Source: Candidatus Omnitrophota bacterium (GTDB lineage: Bacteria; Omnitrophota; Gorgyraeia; JABMRJ01). Taken from it: 32,046 nt of DNA. The notes beneath the pieces are model-generated. The model was given only the letters and a program-made list of their open reading frames with translations, had not been told where the DNA came from and made no database searches. The first letter of the stretch is position 1. Each line of letters starts with the position of its first letter. This document shows positions 1 through 9,172 of this stretch, piece after piece. The translations under genes and the position numbers were made by a program. The DNA lies in NCBI GenBank assembly GCA_016783555.1, contig JADHWH010000020.1, positions 1-32,046 of the forward strand. Reading direction: 5' to 3'.

Positions 1-1389
1 CTAATCTCCCTTGGCCATAAGATATAATATTCTCTTAGAATCCTTGATCTCTACGGATTTCCGGATTGTAAAATATCTTTTAAATGCGCTTTCAAAACCT
101 TCCCTGTTATAATCATTGAATATATCTTCTCTTGTCGAAAGAAGCCTCTGGACCTGTGAATCATCTTTAGGGATGAATTCGATGATAACGGCGTTAGAGA
201 TATCGCTGAAGAAGCGGGCGATCTTCTCAAACGGCAGATTGTTGGAGATGGCTAAATGGTGAACCAGCGCGAGGGCCAGCGCCATATCTGCGGGGCCGCG
301 TTTAAACAGAGAGGCCCTCTCTTTATTCTCCCAGCCTATATCAGGGCTTGGGTTCGTCAAATCGAGCACCAAAGGAAGAATATTGCTCTCGCTCTTTTTA
401 ATGGTTTCGAGATAATTCTTCTCAACAGCCGCAGGATCGATATCGAAAGATATGGTCTCTATCCCCTTATCGCTGGCTACGCGGCCAAATACGCCGACAT
501 TCGCGCCGAGGTCCCACACAGTTCGCGGCTTAATCTTTTCTATAAATTCAGCCACAAGCTCTTTTTTATGTCCAAAAGCGCCGGATGAATAATTGGTATC
601 CCCGTAGTAATCGGCCCATTCTGTATCTTGAGTGCGCCATTTCAACTTACGGATGCCGCCTTCCAGGCTATCTATAAGGCCGAGAAGAGACAAGTCGCCC
701 ATCATGCGCTTCTCTTTAGCCACCGCCTTACCGCCGAAATGTTTCTGCGCCTTAGCGTGAAGGAATATATGGGTAAGTATGAAAAAATTAAAACGGCTGG
801 AGATAGGAAGAAGCGCGCTTGCCAGATCAAGCGGTATACCGTCTATATATATGCGGAATAACTGGCTTAGCCTTACGTCAGTATGCGACATAAGCGCTAA
901 CGGGGCCGCAAAGTGCTGGCAGAACTGCCTATAAGCTACCCACGGCCTTCCTTTGTGGTATCTTTCAAAAGAGAGTGTGTCTATTAATATAGGCCTTCCC
1001 TTCCTGAACTGGATATTATAGGAGCTGGAGTCTTTCAGGGAGATGCCGAACTGAAGCGCTCTCTTCTGAATCCTTAACGTCGTTAAAGCCGCTTCTTTCA
1101 ATTGGCTAAAAGACCACTCATAAGGATATGACATAAATGATATCTCTTCGGGTATAATGACTTTATATACGAGATCTGACTTTGCGTAACTTTTGTCTGT
1201 CTCTTTATGCGGGATAAGCAGCCGGTCATCCACAAGGGCCTTATATAGCCCCGAATCCATCAAGCGGTCATAATCTTCCCTGTAACTTTTGTTTACCTGG
1301 CGGTATATAAGGCCGTCCTGATAAAAAAGGAATCCGCTTGGATCCCGAAATGAACTTGAGACCTCACCGTTAATCTTTAGGCCTTTCAT
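1..1389 (-). CDS. Class I SAM-dependent methyltransferase, NoeA-like (long N-terminal region)
   Basis: 462-aa ORF, complete (TAG stop at position 1-3). Methyltransferase motif 'VWDLGANVGVFGRVAS...SFDIDP'. N-terminal 'FRDPSGFLFYQDGLIYRQVNKSYREDYDRLMDSGLY' resembles NoeA-like proteins. Confidence 0.8.
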   Translation of the reverse strand: MKGLKINGEVSSSFRDPSGFLFYQDGLIYRQVNKSYREDYDRLMDSGLYKALVDDRLLIPHKETDKSYAKSDLVYKVIIPEEISFMSYPYEWSFSQLKEAALTTLRIQKRALQFGISLKDSSSYNIQFRKGRPILIDTLSFERYHKGRPWVAYRQFCQHFAAPLALMSHTDVRLSQLFRIYIDGIPLDLASALLPISSRFNFFILTHIFLHAKAQKHFGGKAVAKEKRMMGDLSLLGLIDSLEGGIRKLKWRTQDTEWADYYGDTNYSSGAFGHKKELVAEFIEKIKPRTVWDLGANVGVFGRVASDKGIETISFDIDPAAVEKNYLETIKKSESNILPLVLDLTNPSPDIGWENKERASLFKRGPADMALALALVHHLAISNNLPFEKIARFFSDISNAVIIEFIPKDDSQVQRLLSTREDIFNDYNREGFESAFKRYFTIRKSVEIKDSKRILYLMAKGD

Positions 1390-1606
1390 CCTTCCTCTTT
1401 CTGAACAACAGGGATTTTAAAAAAGTTATCACCCTGCCCCAAAATAACTTAAGGGCGAATAACCCTCCGAGCAAAACCCCTATAAGAAGCTGCAGAAGAT
1501 AGCTGCCGCTTCCAGGGTCAAGATAGGCGTAACTCTCCTTTGTAAAAATAAGACCGAGGATAACGATTATGATAAATATTAAAAGAGAGTCTTTAAAATA
1601 TCTCAT
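1370..1606 (-). CDS. Small membrane protein with 'YLDPGSGSYLLQLLIG' motif, function unknown
   Basis: 78 aa: N-terminal hydrophobic segment, then 'AYLDPGSGSYLLQLLIGVLLGGLFALKLFW', then a basic tail. Overlaps both neighbours (4 nt ATGA with the upstream gene, 20 nt with the downstream gene). Confidence 0.75.
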   Translation of the reverse strand: MRYFKDSLLIFIIIVILGLIFTKESYAYLDPGSGSYLLQLLIGVLLGGLFALKLFWGRVITFLKSLLFRKRKDERPKD

Positions 1607-2598
1607 ATCAGCACCTTCCGCTTCTCTTTATCCAGCCATTTGACTAAGTTCTTAAGCCCCTCTCTCAGATCGGTCCGGGCCTTAAAACCTATCATCCTTT
1701 CGGCTTTTTTGGTCTCTGCCAAACGCCTCTCTACCTCAACCCTTCTGCGGTTATCGGTTATAGGTATAAATTTAGGTTTTAAATCCGAGCCCATGACCTC
1801 CAGCAATAACCAGCACAATTCCTCCAGGGATGTCTCTCTGCCGCTTGCTACATTGAATACCTCATCTTTTATATCCGACTTAAGCGCCGAGATGCTGGCC
1901 CTGGCTACATCTTCTACATAAACGAAATCCATTGTCTGTTTCCCGTCGCCGTATATCAGGGGCCGCTCTCCTTCCCTTATCATGTCATACCATTTAATCA
2001 ATACCTCGGTATATTTACCGTATATGTCCATGCGCGGGCCGTAGATATTAAAATAACGCATAGCGACGAATTTCAGCCCGTACATATGATAGAAGGAACG
2101 AAACATAAGCTCGTTTGAGGCCTTGGCTGCCCCGTAAAGAGTGAAATTATTATACGGGTGATGTGCCTCATTTGTGGGAAAGGTATCGGCCTGCCCATAC
2201 AAAGAAGCCGAGGAAGCCAGGAGAACCTTTTCTACGCCGTGGTTGACGCATGACTCCGCTACATTGAAGGTCCCCTCAAACATGACCTCAAGCGCCTGCC
2301 TGGGTTCGGCCGCGCAATGTGTTATACGAAGCGCCGCCATATGAAAACAATAGTCGATGCCCTTGAAGGTATCCTCCAATAAGCCGCGGTCTCTTATATC
2401 CCCTTTTATAAAATTTATCTTGCCGGAGGAGAGAAGATGCTTAATATTATTCTCAGAGCCCCGGATGAGATTGTCTAAAAGAAGGATCTCTTTAACGCCT
2501 TCCTTTATGAGCTGATCAGCGATAGATGACCCTACAAAACCCGCGCCGCCGGTGATAAGCGCCATCTTATCTTTTAGAGAGTTCATATTCTCTGACAC
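1603..2598 (-). CDS. NAD-dependent sugar epimerase/dehydratase (extended SDR)
   Basis: 'ALITGGAGFVGSSIADQLI' Rossmann motif, 'YGAAKASNELM' YxxxK motif. Start is uncertain (32-nt overlap with the upstream gene; ATG at M12 is an alternative). Confidence 0.9.
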   Translation of the reverse strand: MSENMNSLKDKMALITGGAGFVGSSIADQLIKEGVKEILLLDNLIRGSENNIKHLLSSGKINFIKGDIRDRGLLEDTFKGIDYCFHMAALRITHCAAEPRQALEVMFEGTFNVAESCVNHGVEKVLLASSASLYGQADTFPTNEAHHPYNNFTLYGAAKASNELMFRSFYHMYGLKFVAMRYFNIYGPRMDIYGKYTEVLIKWYDMIREGERPLIYGDGKQTMDFVYVEDVARASISALKSDIKDEVFNVASGRETSLEELCWLLLEVMGSDLKPKFIPITDNRRRVEVERRLAETKKAERMIGFKARTDLREGLKNLVKWLDKEKRKVLI

Positions 2599-3076
2599 CG
2601 TTCTTTCTTAAACACCTGGCCGGATTACCCGCCCAGGTCTGGTTCTTCGGTATATCCTTTGTAACAACACTCCCGGCCCCTACGACCGAATTATCACCGA
2701 TCTTTATGCCTCCGAGTATCGTCGCGTTTGAGCCGATAGATACGTTGTTACCTATATTAATCTTAACGAGCCTTCCGGCCCAATCATCCTCTGATTCCGG
2801 TCCCCCATCTTTGTTTACCGCGCGCGGGTAGTTATCATTTATAAAGACGACCCCGTGGCCGATAAAAGAGTTTTTCCCTATGGTCACCCCTTCGCATATG
2901 AATGTATGGGAAGAAATTTTACAGTTCTTTCCGACTTTCGCGTTCTTCTGTATCTCTACGAATGCGCCTATCCTGGTCTTCTCCCCTACCTCGCACCCGT
3001 ATAGATTGATAAATTTTGATAATTTTACGTTCTTCCCTAATTTTACGTCTTGTGACACGTAGACATCTCTTCTCAT
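2567..3076 (-). CDS. Left-handed beta-helix (hexapeptide) acyltransferase, WbpD/WlbB-like
   Basis: Hexapeptide repeats ('IGNNVSIGSNATILGGIKIGDNSVVGAGSVVTKDIPKNQTWAGNPAR'). Confidence 0.88.
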   Translation of the reverse strand: MRRDVYVSQDVKLGKNVKLSKFINLYGCEVGEKTRIGAFVEIQKNAKVGKNCKISSHTFICEGVTIGKNSFIGHGVVFINDNYPRAVNKDGGPESEDDWAGRLVKINIGNNVSIGSNATILGGIKIGDNSVVGAGSVVTKDIPKNQTWAGNPARCLRKNGVREYELSKR

Positions 3077-4074
3077 AACTTAACCGTCTTTCCATTGTTT
3101 CTCAATGATTCATTTGCCGCCTCAAGCAGTTTTACAATCCTCAAACCGGCGCGGCCGTCGTTGATGGGGTTTTCGTTGTTTAAGATACAATCGACAAAAT
3201 ATTCCGTCTCGATCTTAAGCGCCTCCGTATGGTCCGTTATGGGCGCCCACATATCGCCGGACCGGTAATCCACCAACAGATTATAAACCCCTTCTCTGCC
3301 CTTGACCTCTACCCCTTTGTCATATACCTTTATCTTCTCATCCGCCTCAAGGTCGTCCCAAACGAGCATCTTCTTTCCTCCGCCGATACATGTCCTTCTT
3401 ATCTTGACGGGCGATAGCCAGTTGACATTGAAGTGGGCTATCATCCTGTTAAAATATGCCGTTATATACGCCACGTTCTCAAGCCCCGTGTTTAAATGAT
3501 CCATGCCGCTTGCGACTATGGCGCCGGGCTTCTCTTCTATCACATAGTCCATAACTGACAGATCGTGCGGGGCAAGATCCCAGATAACGTTTACATCATG
3601 CTGAAAGAGGCCGAGGTTCACCCTTGTGGAATCATAATAATAGATATCTCCCAGGAGCCTCTCTTTTAGGAGCTCTTTTATCTTTCTTACCGCCCCTGTA
3701 AATAAGAATGTATGGTCCACCATTATCTTAAGGCCTTTTTTGTCCGCCAGGGTTATTAAATCTTCCGCTTCTCTGCTGGTATATGTAAAGGGCTTCTCCA
3801 CAAATATATTCTTTCCGTTATCAAGGGCCTCTTTGGCTATAGGGTAATGAGTTGAGACAGGCGTGACTATACAGACCGCGTCAATATCCCGCGATGATAT
3901 AATATCGCGGTAATCCTTGGTGATATTAAGGCCCGGGCGTTGTCTCTTAGCCCGGTTTAAAGCGTGCGGGTCGATATCACATACCGAAACAACCTCTGCC
4001 TTATCAGTTAGCGCGAAGTTGCGGACGATATTAGGCCCCCAATAACCGTATCCGATTACACCTATCTTTATCAT
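3073..4074 (-). CDS. Gfo/Idh/MocA-family oxidoreductase (WbpB/WlbA-like)
   Basis: 'IGVIGYGYWGPNIVRNF' Rossmann start; 'VCIVTPVSTHYPIAKEALDNGKNIFVEKPFT' with EKP motif. SD 'AAGGTGG' upstream of ATG. Confidence 0.9.
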   Translation of the reverse strand: MIKIGVIGYGYWGPNIVRNFALTDKAEVVSVCDIDPHALNRAKRQRPGLNITKDYRDIISSRDIDAVCIVTPVSTHYPIAKEALDNGKNIFVEKPFTYTSREAEDLITLADKKGLKIMVDHTFLFTGAVRKIKELLKERLLGDIYYYDSTRVNLGLFQHDVNVIWDLAPHDLSVMDYVIEEKPGAIVASGMDHLNTGLENVAYITAYFNRMIAHFNVNWLSPVKIRRTCIGGGKKMLVWDDLEADEKIKVYDKGVEVKGREGVYNLLVDYRSGDMWAPITDHTEALKIETEYFVDCILNNENPINDGRAGLRIVKLLEAANESLRNNGKTVKL

Positions 4075-4107
4075 TTTTCCACCTTCTTATACTTTAATAA
4101 GGCTAAT

Positions 4108-4136
4108 ATTATAACATAAATAGATACTTAGGTCAA
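4108..4136 (-). promoter_or_regulatory. Putative sigma70-type promoter TTGACC-N17-TATAAT
   Basis: Reverse complement of 4108-4136 reads TTGACC TAAGTATCTATTTATGT TATAAT, exactly 17 nt spacing, in the 58-nt gap ahead of 3073..4074. The -35 hexamer overlaps the TGA stop of 4133..5575. Confidence 0.75.
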
Positions 4137-5575
4137 ATACCGGCTTCTTCTCTGTCGTCGGTATGCTCTCTATAAAAGAACCTTGCTATAATACAAAATG
4201 CGAAGCACAAAGAGACAAATAATCCCTGAATGACATACCACTCCCTTGGAATTCGATGCCCGAAATTCATTTTATAAAAATCGAGGTCTGCGTTTAGCCC
4301 GAGCCAGACTTTCGAAAGGATTAATGAGATAACCATAAAACCCAGATATATCCTATTATCCCATTTAACCCTGTCAATGAAGAGAACCACAAAGAATACC
4401 ACAAAAGGGACGATATTAATGCTGCCTCTCGATTCCGCGAAAATCGCGAGCGATAAATTTGCGATTAAGAGCGCTGTTATGCCGATCCCCCAATCCTTTG
4501 TCAGCTTTGATATCTTGTCAAAAAATACAGCCGCGATAATTATCGCTGGGCCAAAATAGACAACATGGGCCAAGAGAAAGGTCAAAGGTCTTATAACGGG
4601 AGTGATAAAGATTCTATAAAGAATAATGGAGAAGAGCGTGCTCTCTCCAGTGCCGGGATGGCGCACGAAATAAGAGTAAGCGGCGCTCAATACGCCAAAG
4701 AGGAGTAAGATAAATATCACGCGCCTGGCAATAACGGAGAGATTCTTTACCGTAAATATAGAGCTCATCTTAATATCTCTTAAGAGGAGGTATGACATAA
4801 GAAATAAATAGAAAAGGACAGAGGCAACGCTAAAGGGGAGCAATCCCTTATTTACCGCGATACCGCCTCCATACCCTGAAAGATAATGGAAATACAAAAA
4901 GAATAAGAGATATAAAAGAGAGATACCTGAGGCTATTATCTTAGGCATAAGTCTTGAGCGAGATCTTACCGCTTTTATCTTTTTTGGAAAGATATAGAGA
5001 ATAACGGCGTTTAGTATGGCGACGGGCCAGGTAAAAAATGAGATAAAAAGCATAAGAAGGATTCCGAGACTGCTCTCTTTAATGTAGAAATACAACAAAC
5101 CCAAACCAAGCGCAAATGCCGTTGTATCGGTCAGCGTGGGATAATAGAAATTCATCTTCAATATAGCGAAACTGCCGAATAACAAGAGATAGCCGAACCA
5201 TCTACTCTTTTCTGTCAGTCTTACAGACTTTGCTATTTTGCTCCAGATAAAAAGAGAGATGAGCAATATGGCAAGATTATAGATCTCGAAACCTTTTAAG
5301 ATATGGGCATTATCGAGCGGCAGATTTAATAATCTTAAGCCGTAGTGTATTACTGCCGAGGGGAAGACGCGATGCAGCCTGTATGGGGAGATCTCTTTTT
5401 TTAAAAAGAGTGTTTGGAAATCCTTTGCTATCTTTGCATACGCCGCGCCGTCATATCCGAGTCCTTCGTTGATCTCTATCTTTTCAGCGTAAAAAGTCAG
5501 GGCGTAAAATATTAAGACTATTAAAGCTACGCCTATAAAGCCGGCGTGCTTTTTGAGATAGAAGGGTCTTTGCAT
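4133..5575 (-). CDS. Polytopic membrane protein, possibly GT-C type
   Basis: 480 aa with many hydrophobic segments. 'GLGYDGAAYAKIAKDF' near the first TM/loop boundary. No family firmly recognised. Confidence 0.65.
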   Translation of the reverse strand: MQRPFYLKKHAGFIGVALIVLIFYALTFYAEKIEINEGLGYDGAAYAKIAKDFQTLFLKKEISPYRLHRVFPSAVIHYGLRLLNLPLDNAHILKGFEIYNLAILLISLFIWSKIAKSVRLTEKSRWFGYLLLFGSFAILKMNFYYPTLTDTTAFALGLGLLYFYIKESSLGILLMLFISFFTWPVAILNAVILYIFPKKIKAVRSRSRLMPKIIASGISLLYLLFFLYFHYLSGYGGGIAVNKGLLPFSVASVLFYLFLMSYLLLRDIKMSSIFTVKNLSVIARRVIFILLLFGVLSAAYSYFVRHPGTGESTLFSIILYRIFITPVIRPLTFLLAHVVYFGPAIIIAAVFFDKISKLTKDWGIGITALLIANLSLAIFAESRGSINIVPFVVFFVVLFIDRVKWDNRIYLGFMVISLILSKVWLGLNADLDFYKMNFGHRIPREWYVIQGLFVSLCFAFCIIARFFYREHTDDREEAGI

Positions 5576-5590
5576 TAGACGCTCCTCATT

Positions 5591-6643
5591 CTATTTTAAC
5601 TTTTTTGACGGTGATCTCAGCACAGCAAGATAATAATCGCTTCTTTCCAAATCACCATCCATCTTATAGAGACTCGCCAGGTATTTAAGGATATCGAGCC
5701 TTCTCTTTGACCCGGGAAAATCTTTAAGGAACGCCTCCAAACCAAAGGCGGCCTCATGGCGCTCTCCCCTGTCCAAACATATCTGGCTTTTAAAAAACAT
5801 GCATTCAGACTTTTCTATATTATCGTCGGTCGTATCTATGATCTCATCGTAATCGGAGGCGGCGGAATCAAATCTAAACGCCAGATGTTTATACCGCGCC
5901 CTCGTAAAGATATCCGCGCCCGACAATTTAAAATACGCCTCTTGATACAAGATTAAAAACGCCTCTCCGAATACGTCATAATACGCATCCATCATTCTCG
6001 ATAAAACGAATCTTTTCTTATCCTGCTCGAAATTTGTCCTGAAAATTTTAGGGGGGTATGCGGGCTCAAACATTCTAAAATACGCATCCGGACCGGCAGC
6101 GAATTTAGCCAAGCCGCTCTCTAATACAAAGGGCCTGGATTCGACATTGCCTCTCTGGATATCCTCAAAGGTCGCAATCTCTTTTTCTTTGTTCATAAAT
6201 ACCAAGTTATAGGTGGGGTCGCATATTCTGAATTTGCCGTTGACGCATAAGTCGCACAGACTATGCCGCGAAGAGTTCTTATCTCCCCGCAGAAAGACAA
6301 GCCGCCCCTTAATATGGGCCTTCCTCGCCAATGTTACAAGCGTATTTGCCACCTGATCGCATACGCCTACATTTCTAAAGAGATCGTTTAAGGGGTGTTT
6401 ATCTATGACCTCAAAACCGGGCACATTGATGCGCACATGCAGATAGACATAATCCATCAGCCTAAAGGCCCTCTCTCTATCTGTCCTTGCTCCGGCTGTC
6501 ACCTTATCGGTTATCACCTTATAGACTAACTCCTTATGCAGATAATCCCTAAGGCGCGCCGGGCCGAAGAGCATGCCGAACGGTATAAATAATATTAACA
6601 GGATCGCAATAAAAGCTGTGTAGATCTTCTTTTTTCTCATCAT
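5591..6643 (-). CDS. Transglutaminase-like protein with C-terminal TPR-like region
   Basis: 'GVCDQVANTLVTLARKAHIKGRLVFLRG...SRHSLCDLCVNGKFRICDPTYN' fits a Cys-His-Asp transglutaminase-like core. N-terminal hydrophobic segment. Confidence 0.72.
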   Translation of the reverse strand: MMRKKKIYTAFIAILLILFIPFGMLFGPARLRDYLHKELVYKVITDKVTAGARTDRERAFRLMDYVYLHVRINVPGFEVIDKHPLNDLFRNVGVCDQVANTLVTLARKAHIKGRLVFLRGDKNSSRHSLCDLCVNGKFRICDPTYNLVFMNKEKEIATFEDIQRGNVESRPFVLESGLAKFAAGPDAYFRMFEPAYPPKIFRTNFEQDKKRFVLSRMMDAYYDVFGEAFLILYQEAYFKLSGADIFTRARYKHLAFRFDSAASDYDEIIDTTDDNIEKSECMFFKSQICLDRGERHEAAFGLEAFLKDFPGSKRRLDILKYLASLYKMDGDLERSDYYLAVLRSPSKKLK

Positions 6644-7857
6644 CTTCCCCTCCGATTATTTATTAATGAGAGCATATTTATTATTCCGGCGCTAGCCATA
6701 ATAAAAGCAAACGGCAATATAACCGCCCTGTGCCTGAATGCCGTACCGAAGTTACCTTCGGCTAATGAGTAACCTATCGATACCATAGCTACGAAAAATA
6801 TGATTAGAAATATCGCGCGCCACTTCGTCCTATATATGTATAGGCCATATAAGGCAAATATGAATAGTGCATACCAGAGAAGGGTCTCCGGTATAGCTAT
6901 CTTCTGCTGTAGGCTCTCCGTCATCCATGGAAAAGGCGCAAATAGGAAATAAGACATGCCTTTCGGCAGATAGCGCAGCGCCAGGAGAGGCGTCGATATA
7001 TCTACGTCTTTGGCAATGATCAATCTTCCTGTTGCCAAGTCCCTTCTGCATTCATTAAGATGTTCAAAATCCCTATACACATTAAGGACGGGCCTTTCGG
7101 TCTTTGTAAATAAGGAACGGACATAGACAGGTATGGAAGAGAGTATACCGGCCTCCAGATTTTTATACGGGCTCTGGGCGGATATGCATAAAAAGATAAA
7201 GAAATAAACGGCATAGATAGAATTTTTTACAAAACTCAACCTTCTTATATTTACTATAAAGTGCAGTATGACGGTGTAGATAAGAAAGATAAATATATAA
7301 TGACGCAGTAAGTTCAGTCCGTACAAAAGCGGTAATATCGAGACCAAAACAAAAAGATGCAGAAGCCTGAATGGTCTCTGTAGATTTAGGATCAGCCATA
7401 TACTCGCAATAACCGCAAATAAGACCATAATATCCCGCAGGTTCAGGATTGACCAGAAAATAAGGGACGGGAAGAATGCATACAGAATAGATGAAAGACG
7501 AGCAACTCTTTCGTCAAATAAATATTTGGCTATACCGTATATAAAAAAGAGTATCAGCGCCCCAAACAAGGAGTTTATGACCTCTGCGATTACAGGGCTA
7601 TACCCGAAGACACTATATATAAAGGCCACGTAACTGTGGTATTCGTCGTTTGAGGCCTTTTCTATTTTTGCCCCGTCTCTCCAGGAATTGAGAATCACAA
7701 GCGCCCGGTTGTCGCAACGCGCATCAGGAGGCTCGATCATATACCGCATTTCGTCACTCAAGACATACTGAACGGCCAGGGCTGCACATATTCTAATAAC
7801 GAGCGCTATTACGAAAACAAATACTACCCATCTCGTATTGTTTATTTTCTCAAGCAT
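6640..7857 (-). CDS. Polytopic membrane protein, GT39/PMT-like glycosyltransferase candidate
   Basis: 405 aa, about 8-10 hydrophobic segments; conserved-looking 'FPSLIFWSILNLRDIMVLF' and 'SIGYSLAEGNFGTAFRHRAVILPF'. Confidence 0.65.
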   Translation of the reverse strand: MLEKINNTRWVVFVFVIALVIRICAALAVQYVLSDEMRYMIEPPDARCDNRALVILNSWRDGAKIEKASNDEYHSYVAFIYSVFGYSPVIAEVINSLFGALILFFIYGIAKYLFDERVARLSSILYAFFPSLIFWSILNLRDIMVLFAVIASIWLILNLQRPFRLLHLFVLVSILPLLYGLNLLRHYIFIFLIYTVILHFIVNIRRLSFVKNSIYAVYFFIFLCISAQSPYKNLEAGILSSIPVYVRSLFTKTERPVLNVYRDFEHLNECRRDLATGRLIIAKDVDISTPLLALRYLPKGMSYFLFAPFPWMTESLQQKIAIPETLLWYALFIFALYGLYIYRTKWRAIFLIIFFVAMVSIGYSLAEGNFGTAFRHRAVILPFAFIMASAGIINMLSLINNRRGR

Positions 7858-9157
7858 CTTGGGTCTTCTCTTTTTTTAAAAAGATTTTTTCAAACTCTCT
7901 CGATATGTTCTCGTATCTGCACTCGTTTAAAAAACGATTTTCATATTCCCAGGTCACAAAACCCTTCTTCTTCCATTCGCTATACAGGCTCTTTACAAAC
8001 GATTCCAACGATCTATTCAGAGGGGGTTGATTATAAACGACCAATCCTACATTGATATCCTTAAAGAGCTTCTCCATCTCTTCATCCTTCTGCCCGTTTA
8101 TAATACATAATATAGGTCTTCCTGCGGCCAGATATTCATAAAATTTTCCTGTTATTACCCCTTTTTCGCCTCTATCCGACCAGGTCAAAACCAGATTTAT
8201 AGAAGCCTTATTCTGCAACTCTAAAACCGCATCCCTATCCAAGTCTCCCAATAGTTCTATATTTTCTACCATATTATTCTCTTTCGCCCACGTTAGCCAT
8301 AACTCTCCCTGGCTGCCTGCATATATGAGCTTGAAGTCATTCCCGATCTCTTTATTATCGGCTAAACGTTTTAAACAGTTAAATAAGAGAAAGGCGTCTC
8401 TCTTACCGTAATATAAGGCCCCTGTATAGACGATATTGAAAGTCTCTGTCTTTACCGGTTTTTTTGTAGGATCGATATCGACAGGGATGCCGTTTCTTAT
8501 TACTTCAATATTTGAATTATATTTTTTTAGCCTCTCCTTTAGACCATTGGATACCGTAGTGATGTAATCGGTCTTACCGAATATAATCTTATTGAACTTC
8601 CTCTGTAAACTTGGCAATAAAATTTCTTCATAACTATCGCCAAACGGCAAATCTCTGAAATCAGCTATCCATACTAAGTCCTTATTAAATTTTTTCAGCA
8701 GGAATGCCAGCATATGATTAGAGTATATGCTGTAGGTAGAGAATAGATAACGTATATTGTATCTACGTATAAAATAAAGCCCCTTAAGAAGACCCGTCAA
8801 AATAAATAAAAAACCGCCTGCGGAAAACATATTGAAGGGGAAAGAATGTATCATCCGAAGCATACTGTTCCGCATTGAAATATTTCTCTTCTTTAAAAGC
8901 TTGGCCAGAAAAAATTTTATTGTCTGTAAGTCGAAGGTGGGTAAATTTACCTTATTCTTATCTGTTGCCAATCTCTGGAAGTTCTTGTCGGTCTCTAATA
9001 ATCTATAGTTAGAAGAACTAAAGACATAAACATTCCACTTGGCCTTATCCAGGGTTTTTGCCAGAAAGAAAGGCCTTAAGCTTCCCATCGCTTTTATGGG
9101 CGGATAATGGTAGCTGATGATTAGAAGGTTGTTCTTTTTATTATCTTCGATAATCAT
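7850..9157 (-). CDS. Glycosyltransferase, GT-B fold (GT4-like)
   Basis: N-terminal 'LLIISYHYPPIKAMGSLRPFFLAKTL', 'GALYYGKRD', C-terminal 'GKFYEYLAAGRPILCIIN'. Confidence 0.85.
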   Translation of the reverse strand: MIIEDNKKNNLLIISYHYPPIKAMGSLRPFFLAKTLDKAKWNVYVFSSSNYRLLETDKNFQRLATDKNKVNLPTFDLQTIKFFLAKLLKKRNISMRNSMLRMIHSFPFNMFSAGGFLFILTGLLKGLYFIRRYNIRYLFSTYSIYSNHMLAFLLKKFNKDLVWIADFRDLPFGDSYEEILLPSLQRKFNKIIFGKTDYITTVSNGLKERLKKYNSNIEVIRNGIPVDIDPTKKPVKTETFNIVYTGALYYGKRDAFLLFNCLKRLADNKEIGNDFKLIYAGSQGELWLTWAKENNMVENIELLGDLDRDAVLELQNKASINLVLTWSDRGEKGVITGKFYEYLAAGRPILCIINGQKDEEMEKLFKDINVGLVVYNQPPLNRSLESFVKSLYSEWKKKGFVTWEYENRFLNECRYENISREFEKIFLKKEKTQDA

Positions 9158-9172
9158 ATTTTTATCTCTGGT

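Noticed and set aside
256-588. Plus-strand ORF of 110 aa opposite the NoeA-like methyltransferase
   Set aside because: Antisense shadow of a well-supported gene; low-complexity, no recognisable domain.
6830-7399. Overlapping minus-strand ORFs of 64-78 aa within the 405-aa membrane protein
   Set aside because: Out-of-frame alternatives within a longer coherent membrane-protein ORF.
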